Source of the DNA: Begonia masoniana
Lineage: Eukaryota > Streptophyta > Magnoliopsida > Cucurbitales > Begoniaceae
DNA length: 64,000 nt
NCBI GenBank assembly: GCA_022432975.1
Contig: CM039512.1
Span: 29,249,171-29,313,170, forward strand
Direction of reading: 5' to 3'
Part shown: positions 34,096 through 46,312 of the stretch, piece by piece
Layout of the letters: each line of letters opens with the position of its first letter
How positions within the stretch are numbered: the stretch's first letter is position 1
Made by a program: the position numbers and the translations under genes
The notes under the pieces: model-generated
Told to the model about the DNA's origin: nothing
What the model saw: the letters and a program-made list of their open reading frames with translations, nothing else
The model's database searches: none

Positions 34096-34992
34096 TGTAA
34101 CGCCCCCGAACCCACCCCGGCTCGGTGTGCTACTTTGCTAACTTAAAACGTATTTAAAACGACGTTTAAAATAATTTTCTTAAATTATTTGACTCAGTTT
34201 TTGGATTTTTCGAACCCTCGAAAAATGTTGAAAAACATGCGTGAAATACGTTTAAAATACGTCGGAAAAGGTCGAGTCAAAACATTTTAGAAATAAGCAA
34301 AATTTAAAAAAAAATCAAAATTTGGGTACTGGGCGCCGCGCGCTTGGCAGCTGCGCGTTGCGCGTGCGTGCACAGCAGCGTACCCCAGCCCGATCGATCA
34401 CGCACCCAGCCCGATCGATCGGGCCCTCTCGGGTTCTTTCGACCAAAAATGCCCCTTTTTCTACCTTTCTCCACTTTTCTTCAGTTTTCATCGAGCTAAT
34501 TACCTCCAAATCACCTAAAAATTTACCCAGATATTCCCGACATTCCCAACTCTGTGCCTCATAAAAATCTAAAAAAACCGACTTAACACGGATAACAAAA
34601 AAATAGAGAAAGTGCACCTAACATTATTTGTTTTAAACCAAAACGAGTGGCATAACGCCTAAAACTTCCACAACCCAAAACCTGAAAATGCACATTCATA
34701 AAACCATCTTTTATACACACAAATCCCACAAAACAACCACATTAGTTTTACAAACTCCAGATAGGTAAAAACTATACAATGCAAAATACCGTTCTACCCA
34801 CATCTCTCTGAAGATCATGGTCGAGACGCCCCGACAACTGCCTGCACCGGCATACAACGTACATCAATGACTGCGTCCCAACCCTAGCCTTCCTCATAGC
34901 TCTAACCTGTACTCCTGTCTACACCTACACCACAGAACACAAAACGTAAGCCTAATGCTTAGTAAGTAGGGAATAATGCATACAAAAAACAT

Positions 34993-37496
34993 TGTAGCGA
35001 CCCTTACCCGTATCCTAATTTTTACCGTATAAATTTTTCATTTTATTTTACAGCTTAAGCAGAACTTAAACAAAATCAAAACAGTTAACATTGTTCGGAA
35101 ATTCATTTAAATCTAAGTTGTTAAACTACTTAAAATAAATTATAAACAATTGAGATAAACAATTAAAATCACTTTAAACAATTAAAAACCAAAACAGGGA
35201 CAAGAGGGACATTTGTCCCGAAAATGACAGGGGCGATCGATCGCCCATTTCAGGCGATCGATCGCCACATTAGAAAACAGAGGGGCGACCATTCGCCCCT
35301 CTCTGTGGTGATCGATTGCCCCTGCGATCGATCGCCACTCTCCCTGGATTTTTCCAGGGAGTGGCGATCCTCAGTGGCAATCAATCCCCTCCTTAGGTGA
35401 TCGATCGCCAAGTCCTCTGGAATCCATTTTTTTCTCCAGAGAACTCCACCCTTTTTTTTTTTCTTTTTCTTTCCCTGCATATACACAAACTTTCTTCCTC
35501 AATTACCACTAACACTACATACAACTTCAATATCTCATACATCCTAACCACTTCAACGTAACCACCAAATAACGACTCAACATATTCCTAATCCCAATCA
35601 ATAATGAGACAAAACTATGAAATTCAACTGCATGGATAGCTCTAAAACCCGAGCATATCCATACTCAACCTAAAACGTCTCCAAGTCTTTTCATAAAATT
35701 CTAATAAAAGCTTTAACAAAACATTTTATAAAATCGGTTTACCAAAACATCTATACATCATTCTATCAGCTAACTAGAACCAAACAACTTAATATGTTCA
35801 ACTATATAATTTTTCCTACGATCTAACCATCGTGTCCCAAAATACCTTTACATCTTTCCCCACGGGTCAAATACGCGTCGACTGCCCAACACGCTACCAC
35901 GGGCATTCTCCTTCAATCTGTACGATCATTTGGTAGAGAGAAATCCTCCTCACCTTGCTCTATGTCACCTACACCATAAAGACACCTATGAGATAAAAAT
36001 CTTAGCAAGCTTTACGTAAATGCTTATGCTTGAACATGCATATGCAATTTTATAATTTTGTCGCTCATACATTCATTCATTCTCACCGTGACATTCTTTT
36101 GGTTATCGAAGCATATCACTCGGCAGATGGATAGGGCACGTCAAGCGGTTAGACAGCCCGCACCGTCTGAAGGGAGGAAAACCCGCTCACCAGGGAACGC
36201 CGGGTCTGAACCTCACCCCGATAACCACATACATGGGGTTGTTTACATGATAATTTACTTGCATTCTTTTCGTAAAATCAATGCTTAAACTCGTTTTTCA
36301 TGACATTTGTAAAACAATGATGCATGAGCAATTAAATGCATAATTTAAACATACAGCATATATACCATCAAGACTATAAAAACATAACCTATAAAAGAAC
36401 TAAACCTAACTACCTAACCAAAGCAATTTAAACAAACATATCATCAAGGTTCCTCGATACGACTTCGACGTACGGTGTAGGCCAATCGACCAGAGTAATT
36501 CACGAGAACTTACCTCGCGTCTGTTGCAACTCTAGCTCCGTCCACGAGCGTTGTTCACCTAAGGCAAATTCACCACAATTGTCGTTAATATGAGTTTAAA
36601 TCATTGAAAGTCTGAACTAACGAAACCTTAACTAAAGAAGTTTCCTAGTATTCTAATTTAACTAATCGAGGCATTTTATCGAGTAAATCGCGCTTGACTC
36701 CTCAAAACTTTCATTAACAAGTTTTTCCAAAAACCCCTAAAATCCTCAAACTTTAACATTTCTCACAATCGACTTAACTTCGTACAATAACGTTCAATAC
36801 GTCCATTATATCCACAAATGCAGCAAATCTATCGATTTCAAACCCAAAATCACGTTTTTAACGAAACCCTAAATGAAACCCTAATCGTTAATTTCTCCCA
36901 AAATCGAACGTAAACCTTCTAGAGCTATAGAATAATACCTAGGGTCGGGATTAGAGAAGAAAACGTAAAGAACGAAGGTAGAATCGGCCGCCAGCGTGAG
37001 GAATCGCCGTGAGGGAGAAGGGAGAAATCGCCCTCTGGATTTCTTCGCGGGAGGAGAGAAAATAATGTGGGAGGGAGAAGGAAAATTGTGCTTTTAATTA
37101 ATAAATTTTGGTTTGATAAATTACCGTACTGCCCTTCCAATGTTTTTATATTAGTTTCGTCGTTTGTTTCGTTAATTAGCTAACGATTTGGTTTCTCCAA
37201 ACTTTCTTATTTCATCATTAACTCCAACTTGTTACTAGGGTTCCATTAAAATTGCCCGTTCGTAAATCGGACCTCGTTTACTATTTTTACCACTACGTTT
37301 TTTAAATTACGAGAAAAACAATTCTCATAAAATTAACGTTACAATTCCTAAAATTCTCGAAATTTTCCTAAAATCCACATTAATTATCAGGATCGTAATA
37401 ACGCTTTCTTTTTATGAAACCAACTTAATTTGACATAATTACGAAAATGCCATTATTCACATATATTACAAAAATGCCGTAAATCTGGGTGTTACA
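34993..37496 (-). mobile_element. Solo LTR, target duplication AACAT
   Basis: TGTAGCGACCC… to …CTGGGTGTTACA (2504 bp) with perfect AACAT at 34988-34992 and 37497-37501. Same family as 16383-19622: reversed, both share the start, the end, a TATA-like word (37143-37150) and a 45-bp AG|GT-bounded segment (about 36511-36555). It lacks the 50-bp array of its sister and instead has six or so GATCGATCGCC-type boxes at 35230-35420. Confidence 0.93.
35230..35420. repeat. Array of GCGATCGATCGCC boxes
   Basis: Self-complementary GGCGATCGATCGCC words and one-base variants recur at intervals of about 25-60 bp near the U5-side end of the LTR. Confidence 0.85.
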
Positions 37497-37625
37497 AACA
37501 TAATGCAACACAACCTCTAACACATGAAGTTTCTACTCGCTCAGTTGCTCTTGTTTCGTGTGCATTTCGTTGCTCATTTATTCACAGAACGGAACTCATT
37601 GCAAGTGCTAAACTACAATTCTGGT

Positions 37626-38000
37626 AGTCCCTCGCAGGTACCACCTTAACGCGACTGGGAAACTCTACTAGAGTTCCTCGCAGGTGCTACCCTAACGCGA
37701 CTGGGTGACTCCAAATCTACGAGTCCCTTGTAGGTACCACCTTAACGCGACTGGGAAACTCTACTAGAGTTCCTCGTAGGTGCTACCCTAACGCGACTGG
37801 GTGACTCAACTCTACGAGTCCCTCGCAGGTACCACCTTAACGCGACTGGGAAACTCTACTAGAGTTCTTCGCATGTGTTACCCTAACGCGGCTGGGTGAC
37901 TCAACTCTGCTAGTCCCTCGCAGGTACCACTTTAATGCGACTGGGAAACTCTATTAGAATTCCTCGCAGGTATTACCCTAACGCGGCTGGGTGACTCAAC
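37626..38000. repeat. Tandem repeat, 95-96-bp period, about 4 copies
   Basis: AGTCCCTYG recurs at 37626, 37722, 37817 and 37912. Each unit contains two related halves of about 47 bp (CTCGCAGGTACCACCTTAAC… and CTCGCAGGTGCTACCCTAAC…). It lies inside the outer solo LTR 34096-39405. Confidence 0.93.
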
Positions 38001-39405
38001 ACAACCACATTACATTTCAACTCACACCACCTCTTACGTTGCAAGCTCACCATTCAAAACCATGCTTCAAAACACGTTCGTTTCGTAGTTTGAAAACCAT
38101 GATGCATGTCACATACAATGCACAACACAAGACAAAAATAAAACAATCAAGCAAACAATTTCCTACCGCTCCATGGTATAGGCCCGAAGGCAAAACACAA
38201 GCGATCAACTACTTACCTGACTGCTCGGCTTTCAATTGCTCACTTCGTCTTATCACTTCACTAGCTCGACGACTTAAAATAACGAAAACTTAGCTTGATA
38301 AGTCACCAATAAAGTATAAGGGATTTTCTAAACAACACATAAAACAATTTCACTCTAAAATACTAAAACCCGATTTTTACCCAAAATTAACAACGTCCAA
38401 CTTCGAACGGTCATAACTTTCTCGTTTTTCAACAGATTTCGACGTGCCACCCCAATCCGTAAACCTCTACACGTCTACTATCCATGAAACACTTAAATTA
38501 TCCAAATAACACACTTGGCCAACCTGAAAACCAGGGAACAGAATCGGCCACCAAATGTTCACAACCCGGTTTTTGTGTAACTCTCTTCCAATCCTTAATC
38601 TAACCACTCAAACAACCTAAACTATCATATCTAAGGATTAAATGATCAAAATAGGAAGAAAACCATCAAGGAGAGCACAATTTTCGGAATCTCCAAGCTA
38701 GGGTTTTCAAACCCTTACTAAATCACACCAAACATCCTAAAACTACCAAAAATCAACCCTAACAAGTATTAAACTCAAAACTCACTTGATTTTTACCTTG
38801 AACTCCTTGCAAAATGTGAAGAAAGAGGAGAGGATGGATCAGCTATGGAGCTTGAAGAGAACCGAGAGAAGAAGTGAAGAAGAAAGAAAGAATTTTCCTA
38901 TTTAACCACTAACACTTTCTCCTTTTTATTTTCTTCCAAAATTTCTTTAAAATTACAAATCAAACCCTCCTTTTTCTCCTTTAATTCCAACGTGGCTGCC
39001 TCCTTTAACCTCTTCTTTCATTTAATTTTATCATATTTTATTCTACTCAATTACTTAGCTTTTCATTGGTTCAAATATACATTGAATATTCAACCTCCCC
39101 TTTTTGACTTTTCAAACACTTTTTTGTTTGAATTATCAAACTCATTTCTTCTCTTTTTTCTTCCAACGTGGAGCATCCCATTTCTCCCACATCTTCATCA
39201 CAATTTCATCTTTTCTATTAGTCCAAGTATGCTTTGAATTTTCCACACACTTGCAGTTTGATTTTTGACTTGTCAAACTCTTTTTTCCTTGACTTTTCTC
39301 CTAACCATTAACACTTAACTTTAATTTACACTAACACTTAACATTAATTACTCTAACCATTAATCCTAGGCCTATACGCGTTATCGAAATTTTCTGGGTG
39401 TTACA

Positions 39406-40284
39406 AGTGAGATGGTCTAATAATCATATCGCAAATCCCAAAAATACTCTCTTCACTTAATTCCTTCTTCTCGTGATGCCATGTTGACCCATCTCTCAAA
39501 TGATAAGGTATCTCTTCGTCATAGAGGGGATGAAGATGCCACTTGATACCACTCGATTGAGAGTGTTCTTGGTCTTGTCTTCATCTTAACCCACACTTAG
39601 ATAAGAAAAGATTCTCCTTGATTTTTCCTTCCTTACGCACGACATTATCATGAGCCACTTGTTCGGGAGTCATGGGTAACAAATTGATTGTCCTACCACC
39701 AAATTTTAAGGTATAGTGGTTAAGGAACCCATCATGGCTCACCTTCTGGTCGTAATGCCATGGTTGTCCTAGTAGAATGTGACTAGCATTCATTGGGACA
39801 ACGTCGCAAAGAATTGAGTCTTTATACTTACCAATGGTGAAGTCTATGATTACTTGCTCGGTTACCTTAATATTAGCTTTATCATCCAACCAACTCAACT
39901 TGTAAGGCTTTGGGTGATTAATGGTTTCCAACCCTAACTTACCGACCATGTCTGTTGAAGCGGCATTAATACAACTACCTCCGTCAATAATTAAGGAGCA
40001 AACCTTGTCTTTGACTGCACAACAACTTTGGAAGATATTTTCTCGTTGACAGTCTTCTTCAATAGTCTTAGATACCAAGGCACGCCTTATGACTAATAGT
40101 AGAGGTTCTTCTTGAGCCGTACAATCAACGGCTTCTTGATCCCTCTCCTCTACTAACTCTTCTTCGTCCTTATTGTACTGTCCTTCGTCATTTTCACTTT
40201 CCTATTCACCAGTTGATTCATTGATGACTATCACATGACAGTTAGAGCATTCATTAGCATAATGTCCATTTCCTAGACATTTAA
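39406..40284 (-). pseudogene. gypsy gag end and protease remnant
   Basis: The minus-strand frame 39581-40078 reads CQRENIFQSCC, then LIIDGGSCINAASTDMVGKL (protease active-site loop of DGGS type) and HILLGQPWHYDQKVSHDGF, which is the protease of CRM-like gypsy elements. Upstream (40079-40284) the gag end with the second half of a zinc knuckle (CLGNGHYANEC) is readable with one stop. The first half of the knuckle lies beyond the solo LTR 40285-42721. Confidence 0.88.
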
Positions 40285-42721
40285 TGTAATGACCCCATTA
40301 GGGCTGAGACTGATTCTTAATTTTCGTAAATCATTTACACTAAGTTTACTCTCTATATTTTTCTTTAAAACACTCAAGGACAATGCCGTATCTGACAAAA
40401 CTGAACCCTTCAAAAACTTGGCTCCCTCATAAGACTATCGACACAGTCAGTCACAGAGTCGATCGACATGACTCAGACATCGGTTCCATAACATGTTCGG
40501 GCAGAAGGAAAGTGCCCTCAGACCACTCGACTTCATCGTTCGTAGGCTGCATGGATTTCCAGACATCTACCGATAAGAACACATTCCCCGAATGTCACGT
40601 GCACTCCGTGTGACTCAATAGACATCGCCCAGTAGAAGACATCATCCGATGGACACGAGCGTTTCATGTGACTCATGGACATCGCCCTGTAGAAGACCTC
40701 TACCAATTACAAAACGACAAAGCATAATTACCCACATCATCCGATCACAAGACGACAAATCGTCCTCACTCGCATCGTCCGATCACAAAACGACAAGACT
40801 TATTACTCACTTCTACCGATAGCGAAAAAAATCTACCTCTATCGATTTACTTGTGAATCACACGTGACGTATTAAGCATCATCCGATAGAAGACCTCTAC
40901 CGGTGAATAAGAAATTCCTAGCATCTGTCAATCGTAATAATCAACATCTACCGATTGACATGTGCATTGCACGTGACATATAAGCATCATCCGATAGAAG
41001 ACCTCTACCGGTGAATAAGAAATTCTTAGCATCTGCCGATAGTAATAATCAGCATCTACCAACGACAACATCTACGAAACGAGACATCCTGACTTTCACA
41101 GACTTCAACTTGACCAAAATAAGATTGCACAAGTATAAATCATAGACTCATCCAGAATACGTGTAGCGGAAGACTTAAATAAAACATAAATCATTCTATC
41201 TCCTCATGATAATTCTTAAACTTAGAGATCTAGTCAGACGAATCCCAAAATCCATCGTGTTAAGAAAATTTCTTCCTACTTAATTTCAGTATGTATAATT
41301 CTTACTAACATCATAAGAGCAGTAACCAAGGGTCATAATCGCCTTTCTAGCCACAAATCTGTCACCCTGAGCACCATCCAACAACCAGTCTTAGACATCC
41401 TCACCGAATTTGGAATCCTCACCTGGTAGTTATTCACCTACATCATAAGGTTTAAACTATAAGCCTAATGCTTAGTAAGGAGTGCAACGCTAACATGTAT
41501 GCATGAATGCACAGTTTAAGGAAAACACATGTTCATGATATTTTCTTGTTCTTGTTCTTGTTCATCGTTTTCATCATGTTCTTGTTCATCATTTACATCA
41601 TGTGGATTAAGGGAGGATTTGTGCCGAAAAGGGGGTTGACAGTGAAAGTATACATAGTCCCTTGCGGGCCGTATTCATGGTCCTCCTTTTGGACAGTGAC
41701 ATACGCCAAACCGCCCCCAACCCTCTCTTAATCCTTGTTACATAAGTTTCATGTTCATATCTTGATCGTGAAGGAAAAACATGCACTTAAAACATTTACA
41801 TATGCATGAAAAGGAAACAATCATGAAGCATGAGTATGAATACACTTATTTCATCGGACTAGAAGGACAGATCAATCATTCAACAAATAATCATGTTGCT
41901 AACTCACATATCATAACCATACAGACAATATCACAAACAACTTTCGGGCATCATAATCAACTTTAACTTAATACCCTCGTGATGTAGGGCCCTAAAGGCC
42001 GGGAATCCTACTCACTCACTTACCTGGTTTCCCTTAGCAACTTGAGCACTTCACCTCGTATTTTTCTTCACCTAAAACATTTCACATTACAGAGTTAAAA
42101 CAAAATCCTAAAAGTTATAACCAAAAGTCATCCTAGAATCTAATGTACATGTATTTCTAAGTTCTTTAGTCAAGCACCTTATGTGCGTAGATCAAGTTTC
42201 CAGAACCTAAAATGCCCAGATTCAACCTAGCAACTAAACACAGTCGGTTATCTTAATGTCTAGAATCAAATCAGAAATGTCATTACTAAACGCAGATTAT
42301 AAATGTTACTACAATAACTCTGCCATTGAAGAATTTGAAACTTCAAGTTTAAGCTGAAAACAGAGCTCTAAGTAACTAACCAGCAGCTACATTGTCTAAG
42401 CCTTACCTAGAGCGTGGATTGTCGGGGTGGAGACTGAAGAATCGGTCGCCGACGAAGGAGTCGTTGGCAAAGAGAAAGAGAGCTCTAGAGGATGAGAAAT
42501 CGCATAAGGAAAGTGTCGGCTAATGTGGGGTTTTAGTGAGGTTTAAGGATTTCCATTTTCTATTTATATCGATTGAAATCCATCTTATTTACAATTCTGC
42601 CATCACACAAATAAAATCAATTAAGCTTTGGCATTTAAATTCAAAATTGTAAAGGTTAATGGCAGAGGTGACAGTTAAAGCTGTTAAGAAAATACCTGGC
42701 CGAACATTGTCGGGTGTTACA
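40285..42721 (-). mobile_element. Solo LTR, 2.44 kb, target duplication TTTAA
   Basis: TGTAATGACCCC… to …GTCGGGTGTTACA with perfect TTTAA at 40280-40284 and 42722-42726. Reverse-complemented, it matches the Tekay-like LTRs (start, TATA box at 42560-42568, AG|GT landmarks near 42420, 42025-42072 and 41420-41440, ATCGG boxes 40550-41060). It is inserted inside the zinc knuckle of a minus-strand gag. Confidence 0.94.
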
Positions 42722-43035
42722 TTTAAAGTATTGGACATCTCGTGCTCTTGGTCCTTTAGGTTGGTTTTCTTGAGTTTTGTTTGTTGGTGGGGGATTGTGA
42801 GTGGTGGTTGGTCCTTTCGGGGGCCAATTACGATTAACTCGCCTCTTGTCATCATTCTTTGGGGTAGTCTTATCATGGTCAAAATTTCTTGGTGGAAACT
42901 TGCTAGGGAAATTGTTTTTACGCTTCCTCTTCAATTGTCTCTCCACCGTGATGGCTAACTGAATGACCAGGTCCATGGTCTCAAGTTGTTGCATTTCCAT
43001 CGCATCACCTATATCGTGATTTAGTCCTCAAATAA
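42722..43035 (-). pseudogene. gag remnant (N-terminal side)
   Basis: The minus-strand frame contains MEMQQLETMDLVIQLAITVE and RQLKRKRKNN, the linker between capsid and zinc knuckle in CRM-like Gag, ending with VQYFK just before the solo LTR. It is cut at about 43036, where unrelated plus-strand LTR sequence begins. Confidence 0.85.
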
Positions 43036-43129
43036 ACCTCATTCATTATTGCATTACTTGTTTAGCGTTAGGCTAATAGTTGAGTTTTGTGATGCAGATG
43101 ACGAAGATTTAGCAGGTGAGATCCTCGAG

Positions 43130-45303
43130 TGTAACACTCGGTTCTATTAAGCCACATTTAAATTATCCCATAAGATGTATTAGCCCGTTGTGTAAATTTT
43201 GGAAAGAAAGTGATAGGGTTAATTAATAACTATGCAAGGACAAAAGAGTAATTAGCAATTTGGAAGAAATGGATAACGTATTTAAGGGAAGCGTTAATGA
43301 AGTAGCCGCCACTGTTTCATTTCATTTCCTCTTCCACCCTCAGCCCCTCAGCTTAGCAGAGCGCGATAGGAGATCCTCTTCGATTCTTCCAGCGATTTCC
43401 TCTGAACTAGGTGAGTTTTGCTTCTATTTCTTGCTACATTATAACTATCGTTGGTAGGAGGGTTGATAAATGAAGTTTTGAGAATGCGGTATGCGAGTGC
43501 TAGTTTCGGTTTATGAGTTGAAATCGGGAATGCACCATGACTAGAGTTCCCAAATCAGTTTCCCTTAGATTTCTAGTGGTTTAGAATGAAGATTAGAAGA
43601 AACTTAATGTTTGCTTTGTCTATGGTTTTAGGTTTGAGTAATATCCGAAGTAGCTTGCAACCAAGTTTTTCCAGTAGGCCAGGTAAGTGAAGTTTGCTTG
43701 TGCCTTCGGGCCTACATCACAAAACGTTAGGATTATGATTATTTGTGTGTATTTGTATTCTATGCATCATGTTTTTTTTAAAAACATACGAAAATGAATC
43801 TGAAAGCATGATTGGCATGGTAAGGATTGAACATATTGAAACAGTCATGAGAATCAGTTTCACTGTTAAGGGAACTAATCCGCCCCTTAATGAGACAGGG
43901 ATGTATGCACTTTGGGAGAGTTGATCCAACTCCCAATTTCACAGGGGGATCTGAACAGAGGAATCAGTTTCACTGTTAAGGGAACTAATCCGCCCCTTAA
44001 TAAGACAGGGATGTATGCACTTTGGGAGAGTTGATCCAACTCCCAATTTCACAGGGGGATCTGAACAGAGGGATCAGTTTCACTGTTAAGGGAATTAATC
44101 CGCCCCTTAATGAGACAGGGATGTATGCACTTTGGGAGAGTTGATCCAACTCCCAATTTCACAGGGGGATTTGAACAGAAACGAAGCATGAACAACTGAG
44201 TTGAGAAAGTAGAAATTGCATATTAGGAATTTATATTTTGTTGTTTCATTTCTTGATTGCTTTACTTACTTAGCATTAGGCTAATAGATGAGTTTTGTGA
44301 TGTAGGTGAAGAAGTGATAGCAGGTGTGTTTACTGAGTCTGCCGAGGACTAGGCTAGTTGTGGAGTGCATCTTTGTAACAATTTGGCAGCTGATGGGGCG
44401 GCTTAACTGATGTCTGTTGGTGAGAAGGTTTAGTTGACAGTGTTTAAACTTAGAAATGTTAAGTCTCCATAACAGTAGTGGTTTCAATACTTTGAACACG
44501 TTTTGAGATTTTTCTTCGGTTAACTGTAATCTGTTGAGTTTTAAATGTTTATTACTGGATTTTGGTAAATGCCATGGTTGAGCTATTTCTGAATGGTCTC
44601 GGAAAAGCAAACGAATTCCTTTATGTAACTAGTGTTGTGTGAGTACAGTGAGGAGTAATTGAAATGTATTCTGTTTTCTACCGGTAGACGATGTCTATCG
44701 GTGGATGTTGTTGTTGTCTATCGGAAGATGCCCTAGGAATAGTCATCGGAAGATGTAGGATTTGCCCTACCAGTATGAGTGGGTACAACGTTGACGTTTA
44801 ATGATCGGCAGATACGAGCTGACGTCATCGGAAGATGTAGAGTCTAAGTCCATCGGATGATGTCTCGGTATACTCATCGGCAGATGCGTGCTGACGTCAT
44901 CGGAAGATGTTGAGGGCGTTTTGTCGTTTAGTCACCGGTAGATGCAGTCTACCGAGAGATGTCCTTTATTTCTCATTCGACTGACGCCGTCGGCAGGAGT
45001 CTCCTATTTTGGTTGTTTTCTGCTTCTTCCGTTGACTTTATCAATCGGCAGATGTGTTTGACTACTACGACTTCCCTGGTACTTCGCTGTTTAAACTAGA
45101 ATTTTCAAATTGCCGATTGTTTCTTAACCATTCAACAGCATTTCGTAGTTTTGTATAACTTCGTTGTGATTCAAATAATTTTCGCTGCAAATATTTAAAT
45201 GTTTTTAAAGTTTATTTTTTTTAAAAAAATATATATAGTAGAAATCTTAGTCATATATGGGCATTGTGTGACGAGCCGGGTTCAGATAACTCGGGGCGTT
45301 ACA
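43130..45303 (+). mobile_element. Solo LTR, 2.17 kb, target duplication TCGAG
   Basis: TGTAACACTCGG… to …CTCGGGGCGTTACA with perfect TCGAG at 43125-43129 and 45304-45308. AG|GT landmarks: donor-like 43410/43411, a 51-bp segment 43632-43682, an 18-bp segment 44306-44323. A 110-bp array lies at 43851-44180 and ATCGG-type boxes at 44680-45060. An in-frame ATG stretch (43260-43457) overlaps the first landmark; I treat it as unproven. Confidence 0.94.
43851..44180. repeat. Tandem repeat, 110 bp x 3, near-identical
   Basis: RATCAGTTTCACTGTTAAGG begins at 43851, 43961 and 44071. The three units differ at only a handful of bases, so the expansion is recent. It lies between the second and third LTR landmarks. 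Confidence 0.96.
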
Positions 45304-45689
45304 TCGAGCGTGTCCAGGACTAAGGCGGTTGGAGGAGTGCTCCCGTGTGATGACCTGGCCGTTTGTTGGGTCGATTTAACCCGGGGTGTGGCAGTGTTTT
45401 GGAAGTAAGGTTCGAGGATGTGTTTTGTGTTTTAAAACGATTTGGCAAATTAGTGTTTTGATTTGGATTGGATAGATGAATTTGTGTAATTGATGTATAG
45501 TTGGGGTTTAAACGATAGTAGTCATTTTAGTCGTTTTGATGTACAAACGTATTTTGAAACTATTTAGAAGAAGTCTGGTTTGAAAAGGCAGGTTTGAGGT
45601 TTTTATGATTTTAGACGTTATGCTGTCAGATTTTCTAGAAAGTTAGGAAGTTTTATTTAAGGATAATAGCAGTAGGAAGAAAGAGTGTT

Positions 45690-46070
45690 GACCTTCGTAT
45701 GTGGGTGTCGACCATTGAGCGTGTTAAACTAGGCAAAGTGTCGACCAGTGCGCTCAGATGTCGACTGATCAGTGTAAAATCAGTTAAGGTGTCGGCCCCA
45801 GGGTTCGACTAATGAAAACATAGGCTAAAGAAGTGCCGACCGGTGAACTCAGGTGTCGACCGGTTAGGCTAGGTGTGGATCGACCGATGCAAACATAGGC
45901 AATTGAAGTGTCGACCTGTGCTTACAGGTGTTGACCGGTTCCTACAAATGTCGACCTGTGCCTACAGGTGTCGACCGGTTTGACTAGGACTTGTAAAGGT
46001 GTCGAAGGATCGACCGGTGCAACCAGAGGCAAACAAAATGTCGACCGAAGCTTACAGGTGTCGACTGAAC
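45690..46070. repeat. Dispersed GTGTCGACC(G/T)GT boxes, about 12 copies
   Basis: The word TGTCGACC and variants recur at irregular 20-45-bp spacing. It occupies the same position (about 240 bp before the LTR end) as ATCGG boxes in the related LTRs. Confidence 0.85.
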
Positions 46071-46312
46071 TTTACCCTTTTATTGTTTTAAAGCTAGAAA
46101 TTTTATTTAAGTGTATTTTTATAATGAGTCTTATGCTGCAAGGGTGTAGATGTTTTAAACGGTGTCACTTTCAAATTTAAAAATATTTTCTCGATGTAAA
46201 AGTTTTAAAGAAAGTCAAAATTTTTATGTTGATAAACGGGTTTGGAAAGGACGGTACGGAGTTATGGTACTGAGTGTAGTGGCCCGGGTCCAGATGACTC
46301 GGGGGCGTCACA

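Larger units (their letters stand above)
34096..39405 (-). mobile_element. Solo LTR (about 2.8 kb) containing a second solo LTR
   Basis: The ends TGTAACGCCCCC… and …CTGGGTGTTACA are flanked by AATGA (34091-34095) and AGTGA (39406-39410), a 4/5 match. Removing 34993-37496 and its duplicated 5 bases leaves 2801 bp. Minus orientation comes from the landmarks 'aagcctaatgcttagtaagtag' near 34950 and the donor-like site near 38212. It has GATCGATCG boxes at 34385-34430 and a 95-bp tandem array at 37626-38000. Confidence 0.82.
43036..46312 (+). repeat. 5'-truncated LTR fragment interrupted by a solo LTR
   Basis: Starts abruptly at about 43036 with a landmark resembling the third LTR landmark (GCGTTAGGCTAATAG … GATGCAG). 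It resumes at 45309 after the solo LTR and ends at 46312 with CGGGGGCGTCACA, a mutated LTR terminus. It carries GTGTCGACCGGT-type boxes at 45690-46070. Confidence 0.75.

Noticed and set aside
43260..43457. A 65-residue frame with ATG at the start of the 43130-45303 LTR as a real gene
   Set aside because: It overlaps the probable TATA region and leader of a solo LTR; the other families lack the ATG. Kept only as a hint under the splice-like finding.
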